Shown here: positions 35,519 through 43,516 of the stretch, piece after piece
Layout of the letters: every line of letters starts with the position of its first letter
Numbering within the stretch: the stretch's first letter is position 1
DNA from: Halalkaliarchaeum desulfuricum
GTDB taxonomy: Archaea; Halobacteriota; Halobacteria; Halobacteriales; Haloferacaceae
Reading direction: 5' to 3'
Length of the DNA: 64,000 bases
Assembly (NCBI RefSeq): GCF_002952775.1
Contig: NZ_CP025066.1
Coordinates: 1,612,001-1,676,000, forward strand
Made by a program: the position numbers and the translations under genes
Notes under the pieces: generated by a model
Database searches by the model: none
What the model saw: only the letters and a program-made list of their open reading frames with translations
What the model was told of the DNA's origin: nothing

Positions 35519-35799
35519 CGAACCACCTCCCGCTTCGAGTCCGTCTCCGTCTCTCCCTCCTCGTCGTCGCCGGGCTCCACCGCGTAGGGGGCTTTCCAGT
35601 TGGCATGCGAGCCGACGAACTCGATTTCCTCCCGCGAGCGGAGCCGCTCGTCGACCTCGTCGTACAGCTCCCGGCCGCTGTGGGTGCAGGCGCGACACTC
35701 GAAGTAGCCATCGTTGGCTCGCCAGTTGCGGGAGCCACACTCCGGACAGGAGAGTTGCCAGGTGTCCTTCTTCTGCGTCGTATCGACACGAAGTGTCAT
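35515..35799 (-). CDS. Zinc-ribbon protein, first gene of the element operon
   Basis: 94 residues with LSCPECGSRNWRANDGYFECRACTHSG, a textbook zinc ribbon, and an acidic C-terminus. TTTTATTC (35827-35834) on the minus strand lies about 30 bases before the ATG at 35799, so this gene starts the eight-gene operon that runs down to 33368. Confidence 0.78.
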   Translation of the reverse strand: MTLRVDTTQKKDTWQLSCPECGSRNWRANDGYFECRACTHSGRELYDEVDERLRSREEIEFVGSHANWKAPYAVEPGDDEEGETETDSKREVVR

Positions 35800-35826
35800 G
35801 TTCGTATGTACGACCCCCTGAATAAA

Positions 35827-35834
35827 AGGGGTAC
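35827..35834 (-). promoter_or_regulatory. TATA-like box of the eight-gene element operon
   Basis: The minus strand reads CCTTTTATTCAGG here, about 30 bases before the ATG at 35799. Flanking CCCC/GGGG bases form a small symmetric context. Confidence 0.45.
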
Positions 35835-35939
35835 GCGGGGGGCGGTCTGAAAGTGAAAGTGATAGACAGCGGCGGGGGATTTTGCGACTCGACTCGAGGA
35901 ATATTAACCTGTCGGGAACGTGGGTGAAAGTGGTCAGGG

Positions 35940-36245
35940 TCATATCGACCCCTCCTCGGCGATTTCGACCGCGCGCTGGACTTCCTGGTGTGTGGCGCCG
36001 ACGGGCTCGCCCAGTGCGAGCCGGCACTGCCGGCACAGGTGATCGCCCGCGTCGGTGGGGCGCGTGGGCGAGCGGGCGGCGATCTCGCGGGTACGGAGCC
36101 GGCGGCCGCAGGCGGTGGCCGTCCGGCCGGCGCGGGTGCCGGCGCTTGCGTGCCACCTGGACGTGTTGGTGTCGAACAGGTACTCGTCGGGCGGTGCCTC
36201 GATGTCGTGCGAGGGTTTTAGCCCCTCGCGGCGTGTAGTTGCCAT
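35940..36245 (-). CDS. Small cysteine-containing protein (101 aa)
   Basis: 101 residues. WHASAGTRAGRTATACGRRL and HLCRQCRLALG suggest a CxxC half-site. No family is recognised. The ATG at 36245 is preferred to an upstream one because the extra residues are basic and unlike the rest. It is separated from the operon by 140 bases. Confidence 0.6.
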   Translation of the reverse strand: MATTRREGLKPSHDIEAPPDEYLFDTNTSRWHASAGTRAGRTATACGRRLRTREIAARSPTRPTDAGDHLCRQCRLALGEPVGATHQEVQRAVEIAEEGSI

Positions 36246-36383
36246 CGTCGTACCTCCTGGTACGACACTCGTCGGTCGCTGCTTGCTCAGCGGCCGGCCT
36301 TTCTGGAACCGGACAGCCGACGAGCATCGCATATCTGTGAGTGTTTACCGGCCCCTCCTTAAATTTTCCGTACGACAATCTAA

Positions 36384-36395
36384 TTCCATATGGAA
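36384..36395. promoter_or_regulatory. Operator palindrome TTCCATATGGAA (copy 1)
   Basis: A perfect 12-base palindrome immediately upstream of CTTAATTGG, a TATA-like box for the winged-helix gene at 36433. The same palindrome occurs at 36937. Confidence 0.7.
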
Positions 36396-36432
36396 CTTAA
36401 TTGGCAAAACGGTGATATTTTACACGTAGCAG

Positions 36433-36705
36433 ATGAATAGCTACTTAATGGCCAAACGGGGACGAAAACCGGAAGTCTCTGACAGAGAGATTCTCCGTGA
36501 GTTCGTTGTCTCTCCAGATCCAGCCTTCGTAGCCTCTGAATTGGGTGAAAAGTTGAATATGAGTAGGCAAGGCGTGCTTAATCGTCTGGATGATCTTGAA
36601 GAGCGTCATCTACTTCAAAGCAAAAAGGCAGCTGGGCGCAGGATTTTCTGGATAACTCATCAGGGCGAAGTCTTTTTCCAGGAATCTGAAGTCGAAGACT
36701 CCTGA
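36433..36705 (+). CDS. Winged-helix transcription regulator A
   Basis: 90 residues. SDREILREFVVSPDPAFVASELGEKLNMSRQGVLNRLDDLEERHLLQSKKAAGRRIFWIT is a full winged helix with wing. ATG 36433 fits a TATA at 36396-36404; ATG 36448 fits one at 36411. It is markedly AT-richer than the rest of the element. It overlaps the convergent regulator B by 46 bases at the 3' ends. Confidence 0.82.
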   Translation: MNSYLMAKRGRKPEVSDREILREFVVSPDPAFVASELGEKLNMSRQGVLNRLDDLEERHLLQSKKAAGRRIFWITHQGEVFFQESEVEDS

Positions 36706-36893
36706 TCGAGCCACCACCCGTATCCACTACCACAGCTCTTTCTAGTAAGAACACCCCGTTCAGCCAACCTATCTAGACGTTTTGCCATACCCTGTCTCGT
36801 CATATCGAACTGCTCCGCGAGTTCAGTAGTAGTCAAAAAAGGATCGGAGGATTCCTTGAAGGCTCGGATGATGCCGGATTCAGTAGCTTTCAT
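36660..36893 (-). CDS. Winged-helix transcription regulator B
   Basis: 77 residues. SGIIRAFKESSDPFLTTTELAEQFDMTRQGMAKRLDRLAERGVL is a winged helix related in layout to regulator A (MSRQGV versus MTRQGM in the recognition helix). The start ATG 36893 lies about 27 bases after GTTAAATA, suggesting a leaderless transcript; upstream ATGs exist. It is convergent with and overlaps regulator A. Confidence 0.78.
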   Translation of the reverse strand: MKATESGIIRAFKESSDPFLTTTELAEQFDMTRQGMAKRLDRLAERGVLTRKSCGSGYGWWLDQESSTSDSWKKTSP

Positions 36894-36894
36894 A

Positions 36895-36907
36895 TTCCCA
36901 TGTGGAA
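36895..36907. promoter_or_regulatory. Degenerate operator (TTCC-5-GGAA)
   Basis: TTCCCATGTGGAA keeps both half-sites of the TTCCATATGGAA palindrome with one extra central base. It lies between the TATA box and the start of regulator B. Confidence 0.5.
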
Positions 36908-36936
36908 CTGAACTCATATTTAACACCGGTATTAGT

Positions 36937-36948
36937 TTCCATATGGAA
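36937..36948. promoter_or_regulatory. Operator palindrome TTCCATATGGAA (copy 2)
   Basis: Identical to the copy at 36384. Here it lies just upstream of the TATA-like box (36916-36924, minus strand) of regulator B. Confidence 0.7.
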
Positions 36949-37012
36949 AATTATAAAGGTTGGCGGTGTGTACTATAGAATAGGCTCAAGTTGGTGCAGT
37001 CGATGCAAAATC

Positions 37013-37037
37013 GGCCGGCGTTGCAGCGCCGACCGGC
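37013..37037 (+). other. Hairpin in the leader of the 37061 gene
   Basis: GGCG (37017-37020) pairs with CGCC (37027-37030) around TTGCAG, with outer GCC/GGC. It lies 24 bases before an ATG, so it would sit in the 5' leader of the transcript. Confidence 0.4.
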
Positions 37038-37060
37038 TTGGGTCCTAGGAGAACCCACCA

Positions 37061-37459
37061 ATGGCTACGAACGCCGAATCCAAAGAACGTACCGCTCACG
37101 AAACCGACCGGATCGACGATCTCCGCCAGCTCCACGTCGGCGATCTCGTCACCACCCCACGCCGCAGTGAACCCTGCACGGTCGTCGCGGTCCAGTACGA
37201 CTCGCTCACCATCCGTGACCCCGAGACACTCGAGCGCACCGACGAGATCCCCGTCCGGCAGATGCGCCTCGAAACGCCGCAAGGGAACACGCTCACGCTC
37301 ACCAACCAGCACAACCAGTGGAGTGGCGATCTCGCTGGTGTGGCGCCGCTCGGTGACACCCCACCGAAAGAAGCGCGGGAGCTGCGGCGGGTCGGTCGCG
37401 TCGAGCCCGAACGAGCGCGGGAGGCGTGGGAGTACCGCGAGCGCGAGGCGCGGCGATGA
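37061..37459 (+). CDS. Element protein of unknown function (132 aa)
   Basis: 132 residues. The central part (LHVGDLVTTPRRSEPCTVVAVQYDSLTIRD) looks like a small SH3-like or KOW-type beta barrel; the C-terminus is a charged helix (ARELRRVGRVEPERAREAW). GC-rich, haloarchaeal codon use. It overlaps the next gene by four bases. Confidence 0.7.
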   Translation: MATNAESKERTAHETDRIDDLRQLHVGDLVTTPRRSEPCTVVAVQYDSLTIRDPETLERTDEIPVRQMRLETPQGNTLTLTNQHNQWSGDLAGVAPLGDTPPKEARELRRVGRVEPERAREAWEYREREARR

Positions 37460-37662
37460 CTCACCGGACCGCACGCGAAGAATTGCGGATGCACCTCGCC
37501 CAGGCGGCGACGCGGGTGGAGGATCCGGACGCCCGGGTCCACGTCGAGGCTGCGCTGGAGACGATCGAGGAACTGCCGCCGACGCCGCTGGTGGAGTGTC
37601 CCGTCTGCGGGCGGGTGGGGCTGCCGGCGCGGATCACCGCGCACGACTGTGTGAGCGAGTAA
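37456..37662 (+). CDS. Small zinc-finger-like protein of the element (68 aa)
   Basis: 68 residues: a helical part (ARVHVEAALETIEELPP), then VECPVCGRVGLPARITAHDC, a C2HC-type finger. The ATG overlaps the preceding stop (ATGA). This is the last GC-rich gene of the element. Confidence 0.7.
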   Translation: MTHRTAREELRMHLAQAATRVEDPDARVHVEAALETIEELPPTPLVECPVCGRVGLPARITAHDCVSE

Positions 37663-37960
37663 GCAGAGAGTGGGACTAGCAGAAGTTTTCGTACTTCCTG
37701 AGGTGACGGATTGGATATTTGTTTAAATCGGCGTGCAAGATGGAGGGCGCGAGTCTTGCATGAGGGTCTGGTCAAACTGACGCTGGTGCGAACGCTCAGA
37801 ACAGGTCAAGAAGTGACAGAAAAGATGTACAGTCTCTCAGAAATCCATCAAATACGCTGTATAAGAGTTCGAGGCCGATTTTGTTATAGAATCACAATAA
37901 GAATTACTGTGTCTATTGCTGTCTAGCGCTTGAATGTCACACTAAAACTCAGAAGTACTA
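37663..37960. other. Gap at the right side of the integrative element
   Basis: I see no convincing gene. TGCAAGA (37734-37740) and TCTTGCA (37754-37760) form a 7-bp inverted repeat just after a GTTTAAAT. No copy of the attachment-like core GGCCGGATTTGA was found here, so the right end of the element is not fixed. Confidence 0.4.
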
Positions 37961-39031
37961 CTATGCGGATTTAGATTGATTTTCAATCGTCTCTAACTTC
38001 TTCTCTAATTTTTGATTGTATTTTTCCCCATTTTCACCGTGGTGAACCCTATAATGGCAGTTAGGACAAAGAGCGATAACATTATTTGGTGTATCTGCTC
38101 CCCCTCTGCTTAGTTCGTGAATATGATGGACATGAAGATATGGTCCTCCATTTTTTCTGGTAAATGGCGCTGGATCGCCGCACCCTTCGCAGTATCCATC
38201 TGCTCTGGCTAATACGTATTCTTTGACTTCCGTAGATCGATCATATTGCGGCTTCTCAGTTGTCGTAGTTGAAATAGTCTCTGGGATATGTTGGGTCGCG
38301 CTTTCCATCGCTTTTTCCCTGAGTTGGTCTAATTCTGAACCTGTATTTTGATGATTAGTAGTCAGTTCTTTTTTCTGTTCACGTTCTGTCTGTGTCTCTT
38401 GGAATTCTTCAGTCTGCTCCTGCGAAATCTCTCCCTCTGTCGGTGATTTGTTCTTATTCGGTGAATTGGTGGCGGCAGCTTTGGTTTGTTCCTGTTTCTG
38501 AGGGGTTTCGTCGGGTTTCGTCAACGATGAATTGCCAGTTTTGTATTTGTATGGGGAATCCTCGTCGGCTAAAATCTCTTCAGGTGTCTTTGATTCAGAA
38601 TTAGGTTCAGGTGTCTTTGATTCAGAATTAGGTGTACTCTGGGGAGCTGTCGTAGAATTCGATACTGTTTCATTTTCCTTTGGAACGTGTTCAAGAATTG
38701 CACCTATGTTCTCTTGTTTTCTCAGACCGTGTTTTGAAATGTTTTCATGTGCATCACCATAATCAATAGAAAAGCCATAATTTGTCATCTCTTCCAGTTT
38801 ATCAATATAATTTGGTTTCAATATTCCCTTTGGTCTCTTTATTCTTGCAAAAGTTCCGGGTAGTTTCATCGCCTCGATCCGTTCGCCAACTGCACTGGCC
38901 TTAACCGGTCCGAGATTTATTTCCGTTTGTGTAGTTTCAACGATTCCATTTCCAGAATTGGTGATCTTGTGCACTTTCGCTTCAAATATTTTCCCGTTTA
39001 TGGGTACGCCCTCCACAACTTCCCGGTCCAT
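37961..39031 (-). CDS. TRAM-like domain plus HNH endonuclease
   Basis: 356 residues. Residues about 8-65 (GKIFEAKVHKITNSGNGIV, EINLGPVKASAVGERIEA) look like a TRAM OB-fold nucleic-acid-binding domain. A long Ser/Thr/Gln/Glu-rich linker (about 115-265) follows. The C-terminus is an HNH nuclease: CEGCGDPAPF, LHVHHIHELSRGG, NNVIALCPNCHYRVHH. The gene is conspicuously AT-rich and rich in Lys and Asn, unlike its neighbours, so it was acquired from elsewhere. It may act in defence or in mobile-element maintenance. Confidence 0.85.
   Translation of the reverse strand: MDREVVEGVPINGKIFEAKVHKITNSGNGIVETTQTEINLGPVKASAVGERIEAMKLPGTFARIKRPKGILKPNYIDKLEEMTNYGFSIDYGDAHENISKHGLRKQENIGAILEHVPKENETVSNSTTAPQSTPNSESKTPEPNSESKTPEEILADEDSPYKYKTGNSSLTKPDETPQKQEQTKAAATNSPNKNKSPTEGEISQEQTEEFQETQTEREQKKELTTNHQNTGSELDQLREKAMESATQHIPETISTTTTEKPQYDRSTEVKEYVLARADGYCEGCGDPAPFTRKNGGPYLHVHHIHELSRGGADTPNNVIALCPNCHYRVHHGENGEKYNQKLEKKLETIENQSKSA
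38581..38633. repeat. 27-bp tandem duplication in the HNH gene linker
   Basis: Two units with a 27-base period match at 26 positions in a row. They code for a doubled EPNSESKTP in the flexible linker and preserve the reading frame. Confidence 0.85.
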
Positions 39032-39206
39032 AAAATCTTATTTTGCATGAACGATGCTATATTTTTTGTGTGGGCTACTGACCAACTCGTTCATTCGTAA
39101 AAGTTTGAAATCAACGGTTACCGACTGCTGACTTCACATTCTAAGTCTTGTACGGCGTTTGTGATATCGCTCAGATACTATTCGGTCAGAACCGTGCCTT
39201 CGTCCC

Positions 39207-39947
39207 CTACTCCCCGCCACGAGCGAAAAACCGAACGTCATCCCCGAGCGACGCATCCTCACCGTCGACATTCTCCAGTCGGATCAGGAACCGCCACGTC
39301 GTTGCCGCCGGGATCGTTGCGCTGGCACTGCCGGTATGGCTCAACCAACTCGACCGGTAGACGCTCGCCGTAAGCGTAAGCGGCACGCTCGTCTCCCGGG
39401 TGTTTGCACACAGCCCCGTCACGCCGGGGCGTGCCTCATCGAGCGTGTACTCCTCGATCGTCACCACCTCCGGGAGCGCACTGTCAGCCTGCTGGCCCCG
39501 TACCGTGGCCTCGAACTCAGCCACCTCGAACGCCTCGCGGTGTTCGACCACGGCAAACCACGACATCCCGGCGGCAAGCGACGGCACGCTCGCTACACTC
39601 CGGCCGAGATAGTGGTCGTCGGCATCGTACCACCCAACGACGATCTCGTTCGGACGACTCGCCACCGCACCGTCATTGCCGATCATGAACTCGGCACGCT
39701 CGCCCTCGACCCGCCACGCCTAGTTGTGGATCGAGATGTCGGCCGCAGTCGTTGCGGGCGTCGGTGTCTCTGGTGGCGTCGTTTCCGCAGCTGTCGCTTC
39801 CGTCGGCGTTGAGTCGGTTGCTGGTTGGGTCTGCGTCGGCGTGGGGTTGGTCTCGACCGCTGTCGGTTCGGAGTCGCTTGCACAGTCGGCGAGTGTTACC
39901 ATGCCTCCGAGACTGGCCAGATACGCCCAGCGGTCCATCATAGCCAT
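39207..39947 (-). pseudogene. FxLYD-like lipoprotein broken by an in-frame TAG
   Basis: Two adjacent frames in the same register are separated only by TAG at 39720-39722. The first codes for a lipobox-type signal (MDRWAYLASLGG, LADC) and a Thr/Pro-rich linker ending DISIHN. The second resumes AWRVEGERAEFMIGN, then VGWYDADDHYLGRS and SLAAGMSWFAVVEH, like FxLYD outer-surface domains. A single base change of Tyr to stop explains it. A TATA-like TTTATACC lies upstream of the ATGs at 39938-39947. Confidence 0.75.
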
Positions 39948-39951
39948 TGCT

Positions 39952-40131
39952 TCAAGCGAAGGTATAAAAAAACTCGAGCGTGTGGCCCTCCGCCTTGCCG
40001 CGGTCGTGGCGGTCGCGAAGGGCCTGCTCATACTCGGTTGCGTAGTCGGTCGAGTTCAACAAAGCAGTCCCCGAGATCTCGGAGTCGGCGGCGGCCTCAG
40101 CGACCTCCTTCACCGTGACGAGAACTTTCAT
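39952..40131 (-). pseudogene. Relic of electron-transfer flavoprotein beta subunit gene (5' end)
   Basis: An open frame of 59 residues begins MKVLVTVKEVAEAAADSEISG, the N-terminus of EtfB/FixA proteins. After about 21 residues it changes to unrelated sequence (NSTDYATEYEQALRDRHDRG). It thus looks like the start of etfB joined to other DNA by a deletion or insertion. Confidence 0.5.
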
Positions 40132-40214
40132 GAAAGAGGGGTCACTTCCGCCGATAGTGAACGTTGTGATAGCCCTCCCGTTCGCGGTTCAACTGAAATC
40201 AACGGGAGACGCGA

Positions 40215-41453
40215 TCACTCGTCGGCGTGGGTGTCCTGGTCGGTATTCCCCCCCCCGCCGGTATCGCCGCCGGTACCACCGTTCCCGTCGGCATCCACGT
40301 CGTCCGGCAGCGAAATCAGGTTCTCGCGGCCGAGGCGGAGCTTCTCGATCCAGCCCTCGTCGGCCATCCTGGAGAGCAGTTGGGACACCTTCGCGTCCGA
40401 CCAGCCAGTCTCCTCGACGATTTCCGCCTGTCGCATCCGCCCGCCGCGTTGCTCCAGCAACCGTTCGACCCGCTCCTCGTCGGAAAGCAGCGAAAGATCG
40501 ACCTCGTCGTCGGCCGCCTCCTCTTCTCCCGGTCCCCCGACCCCCTCGACGGGTTGCGACGGTACGTCCCCGGACGAATCTTCCCCGGCCGTCGGTACCA
40601 CGGCGTCCGACTGGACGCCTTCTCCCTCCGTCTTTCGACGATACAGCAGCGCGGCGATCAGGATCGCCACCCCGATCAGGAAGGCGCCGCCGATGATCTC
40701 CCAGGAGTCTCCGGCCGCCTCGGTCGGCGTTCCCGGGGTGGGATCCGTATCGACGGGGCTGTACGTTATGATCAGACGGTCCTCGGCGGTGAACAGCTGT
40801 GGCCCTTCGATCCAGGCGTTACCCTCTCTGAGGTCAGGGTTCACTCCCGGCGTCGTGTCCACCTGGTAGCCGTCCGGCGTCACGACGACGAGCTGCTGGT
40901 TCGATTCGAGCGATCCCAAGAGCGGATCGCCGTCGGCTGTCGTCAACGCGTCGTCGAGAACGAGCTTCCCATCGTCGGACGCGAGAAACGCCGTCCAGGT
41001 GAACTCCACGCGGAGAGTCCCGACGTTCCCTTCGCGTTCTGCGGCCCGGCGGACGGCGGTCATCGCCATCTCCCGATCGGTGGAGTCGTCGGCGACTGCG
41101 ACGATCTGTTCGAACGTCTCGACGTCGAACGGGGCGTCCGCGGTCCCACCCTCGAAATCGGTTGCGAAGTCGTCGAACGCGTCCCGGTCGGCGTCAGTCT
41201 CGAGGTGGTACTCGGCCGTCACGTTCCAGGTCGCGTTCCCGTCCCCGTGAAGCACGACGCGGAACGTCGTTTCGGGAGGGTTCTCGGCACCACCGAGGGC
41301 TTCCAGAGACTGTGTGTGGTCGCCGTCGACGGACGGCTGCAGGGCGTCAGCTGGATGGACCGGAGAGGGCGTACCCGCCGCGGGGACCATCGCGGCTGCC
41401 CCGGCAAACACACCGAACAGCACGACCGCGGCCAAGAGGGCGGAACGCCGCAT
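40215..41453 (-). CDS. Exported membrane protein with cytoplasmic winged helix
   Basis: 412 residues. A signal peptide (ALLAAVVLFGVFAGAAAMVPAAG) leads an outer domain of about 230 residues, a membrane helix (IIGGAFLIGVAILIAALLYRRK), and a cytoplasmic winged helix (EERVERLLEQRGGRMRQAEIVEETGWSDAKVSQLLSRMADEGW). The tail is Gly/Asp-rich. This layout is common in haloarchaea (DUF7345/DUF7343-like, from memory) and suggests transmembrane signalling to DNA. The ATG at 41453 is set by the signal peptide. Confidence 0.85.
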   Translation of the reverse strand: MRRSALLAAVVLFGVFAGAAAMVPAAGTPSPVHPADALQPSVDGDHTQSLEALGGAENPPETTFRVVLHGDGNATWNVTAEYHLETDADRDAFDDFATDFEGGTADAPFDVETFEQIVAVADDSTDREMAMTAVRRAAEREGNVGTLRVEFTWTAFLASDDGKLVLDDALTTADGDPLLGSLESNQQLVVVTPDGYQVDTTPGVNPDLREGNAWIEGPQLFTAEDRLIITYSPVDTDPTPGTPTEAAGDSWEIIGGAFLIGVAILIAALLYRRKTEGEGVQSDAVVPTAGEDSSGDVPSQPVEGVGGPGEEEAADDEVDLSLLSDEERVERLLEQRGGRMRQAEIVEETGWSDAKVSQLLSRMADEGWIEKLRLGRENLISLPDDVDADGNGGTGGDTGGGGNTDQDTHADE

Positions 41454-41559
41454 ATGGAGGAAACTAACCGGCCCCAGGCAAAACGCTTTCCATGCTTCCG
41501 GGGGTGACTGGATCTGCGTAGGAGAGTTTTTGTAGCGCCGGGGGATAAGCCATCGTACG

Positions 41560-41913
41560 ATGAAGGCCGCCCCGATCCTGCTTTCGGTCCTCCTGGTCGT
41601 CGCCACCGCCGGCGTCGGCGCGTTCGCCCCGGACGCAAACGGGGAGCAGCCGGCCATCGAGGCCGGCGACGACGTCCCCCCTCCTGACGCCTTGATTACC
41701 GCCGTCAGCGCCGACACCGGGCAGCTGGAGCCCGAAGGCGACAACGCCACCCGGATGCCCGGAATCCCCGACGACGTCGACAGCCCAGATGTCAGGCGGG
41801 AACACGCCAGCACTGGCCCGACCGTCGGCTACGGCACGGGCGCCACCGGCATGGAGAACAAAACGGAATCGATGAACTTCATCGAGTACCGGGAAACTCT
41901 GACCGGGGCCTGA
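41560..41913 (+). pseudogene. Secreted protein gene, probably truncated by the transposon
   Basis: 117 residues with a signal peptide (MKAAPILLSVLLVVATAGVGAFA) and an acidic outer part that stops abruptly at EYRETLTGA. The stop codon coincides with the proposed left end of the insertion element (41913). In haloarchaea similar N-termini lead longer membrane proteins (DUF7096-like, weak memory), so the 3' part is probably lost. It is divergent from the signalling protein at 41453. Confidence 0.6.
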
Positions 41914-42129
41914 TGACTGGAAGCCTCAAATCGGTCAGGCAACCAGACAGGAAGCGAATTAGAGAGATTCCGGAAAATAGAGAAAGGAATAATTACACAC
42001 AGTGCTTACCTCCTGCATCAATGCCCAGTCACGAACCGCGTCAGAAATACATGGTCGGTACTTCCCAACCGGCGTAATCAGTGGAATTGAATCGTCGGAT
42101 TAACCACGAGAAAGTGTCTGGTTCTGGAT

Positions 42130-43302
42130 GTGTTCAAGATCCCCGAACCAGACGGTTATCTTTCGGCATCGGACGTCAAAGATGTAGCGGAAGAAGTCAT
42201 CACTCCACTCCCGTTGCCGGGTGTCGAGGGGAGCCCCCTCGACCCCGGCGACATCTGGCTCGTCGTCATATTAGCCTGCGTCAACGAGACCTCGATCTGG
42301 GAAACCTGCAAAGACACCGACGGAACGCCATGTGACGACACCACCTTCACGTGGCTCCACACCCTCAACCGTGAGTGGCTCGAAGTCGTCGCTAACCTCC
42401 TGCTTAAACGCCTTGCTATGACGATTCTCGACCGGTCTGGGTCGAGAATCGTCTCCATCGACTTCATCGACAATCCCTACCACGGTGATCACTACGTCGA
42501 TGAAGGTGAACTCTGCTCGATGGCTCCGAAAGATGGCACGACTACGTGCCATCGGTACTGTACGGCATACGTTGTCTCAAACGAAAAGCCGGTGACTCTG
42601 GCGATGACGTACGTCCGCAACGACGAAGACGAGGCCGACGCGGTCGAGCGCGTGCTCGCCCGCGTCGAGAACTATCCGTTCGAGATCGATCTTTTGCTTG
42701 CCGACAGCGGCTTCTACAACGAGCGCGTCATCCGCCGGTCTCGTGAGATCGCTGCAACGGTCGTTCACGTCCCCAAGAAGGGTGAGCGGATGAAGGACAA
42801 ACTCGACGTCCACAAGTCGTACATGACGACCTACCGCATGTACAAGGACAGCGAGCGGGAACTGCGCTTCCCGCTCGCGGTCGCTGTTTCCTACCAGAAC
42901 GGTAATCGGGGCAAGCACGGCGAGGTTGTCCGAGGCTACGTGGCTTGCGGCGTGACTGATCGATCAGCAAAGCAGGTCGAACGCCTCTACAGAAAGCGAT
43001 CAGGCATCGAAACGAGCTACCGACTGCTTCGGCAAGCACGAGGGATCACGACGACACGTGATCCCGTCGTGCGGTTTGCGATCATGCTCGTTGCAGCGCT
43101 GCTGGAGAATCTGTGGTTGGTGCTGCGATGGGCGGTCGTCGCCCGCCCGCGGCGGGGCGGGCGCGACCTGCCCGAGGAGTTCACGTTCAAGACGTTCTGC
43201 GACTGGATTCGACACGAACTGGAAGCAGAGTTACGGCGTCGGTGGAGACTCAAGATGAATGGAGTTGGTGTGCCGGCGTCACAGGCTGTGGCCGCGGGCT
43301 GA
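42130..43302 (+). CDS. Transposase, ISH3/IS4 superfamily
   Basis: 390 residues, full length. The DDE catalytic residues are likely in VSIDFIDNPYHG (first Asp) and LLLADSGFYN (second Asp). The C1 signature is present as LYRKRSGIETSYRLLRQARG, the Y-(2)-R-(3)-E type spacing. The start is an ATG after TGTTCAAG. There is no frameshift, so the element may still be active. Confidence 0.88.
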   Translation: MFKIPEPDGYLSASDVKDVAEEVITPLPLPGVEGSPLDPGDIWLVVILACVNETSIWETCKDTDGTPCDDTTFTWLHTLNREWLEVVANLLLKRLAMTILDRSGSRIVSIDFIDNPYHGDHYVDEGELCSMAPKDGTTTCHRYCTAYVVSNEKPVTLAMTYVRNDEDEADAVERVLARVENYPFEIDLLLADSGFYNERVIRRSREIAATVVHVPKKGERMKDKLDVHKSYMTTYRMYKDSERELRFPLAVAVSYQNGNRGKHGEVVRGYVACGVTDRSAKQVERLYRKRSGIETSYRLLRQARGITTTRDPVVRFAIMLVAALLENLWLVLRWAVVARPRRGGRDLPEEFTFKTFCDWIRHELEAELRRRWRLKMNGVGVPASQAVAAG

Positions 43303-43321
43303 CCGGGGTCAGCCCACGGCC
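43290..43321 (+). terminator. Strong hairpin at the transposase stop codon
   Basis: GGGCTGACC (43296-43304) pairs perfectly with GGTCAGCCC (43307-43315), extended by GGCCG/CGGCC. It overlaps the stop codon at 43300-43302. No T-run follows. It may stop transcription or serve as a transposon end structure. Confidence 0.6.
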
Positions 43322-43516
43322 AGTCTGCCACGCCGTGAGCGACTGCTCTCTTCGATAGGCGACAATAAGCGGGTGAGATCGTCCGTCTGAAGCGGTGTAT
43401 CGCTTCTCTAGTCAGTTACTCTCCAGTCATGACGGGAGTTCGGCGTAGAACCATACAAGAAGTGACTATTTCAGGGCGTTCAGACACCGCTGTTTCGACT
43501 CGTTCGGGAAGTACCG

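Larger units (their letters stand above)
41913..43431 (+). mobile_element. ISH3-like insertion sequence (ends provisional)
   Basis: A full-length transposase gene is bracketed by ATGACTGGA at 41913-41921 and its reverse complement TCCAGTCAT at 43423-43431. GAAGCGA also recurs inside both ends in the matching orientation. No clear target duplication is seen, so the ends are provisional. Confidence 0.55.

Noticed and set aside
39720-39722. Pyrrolysine or read-through at the TAG in the lipoprotein
   Set aside because: Pyrrolysine use is not known in haloarchaea and nothing in the context supports recoding; a nonsense mutation is simpler.
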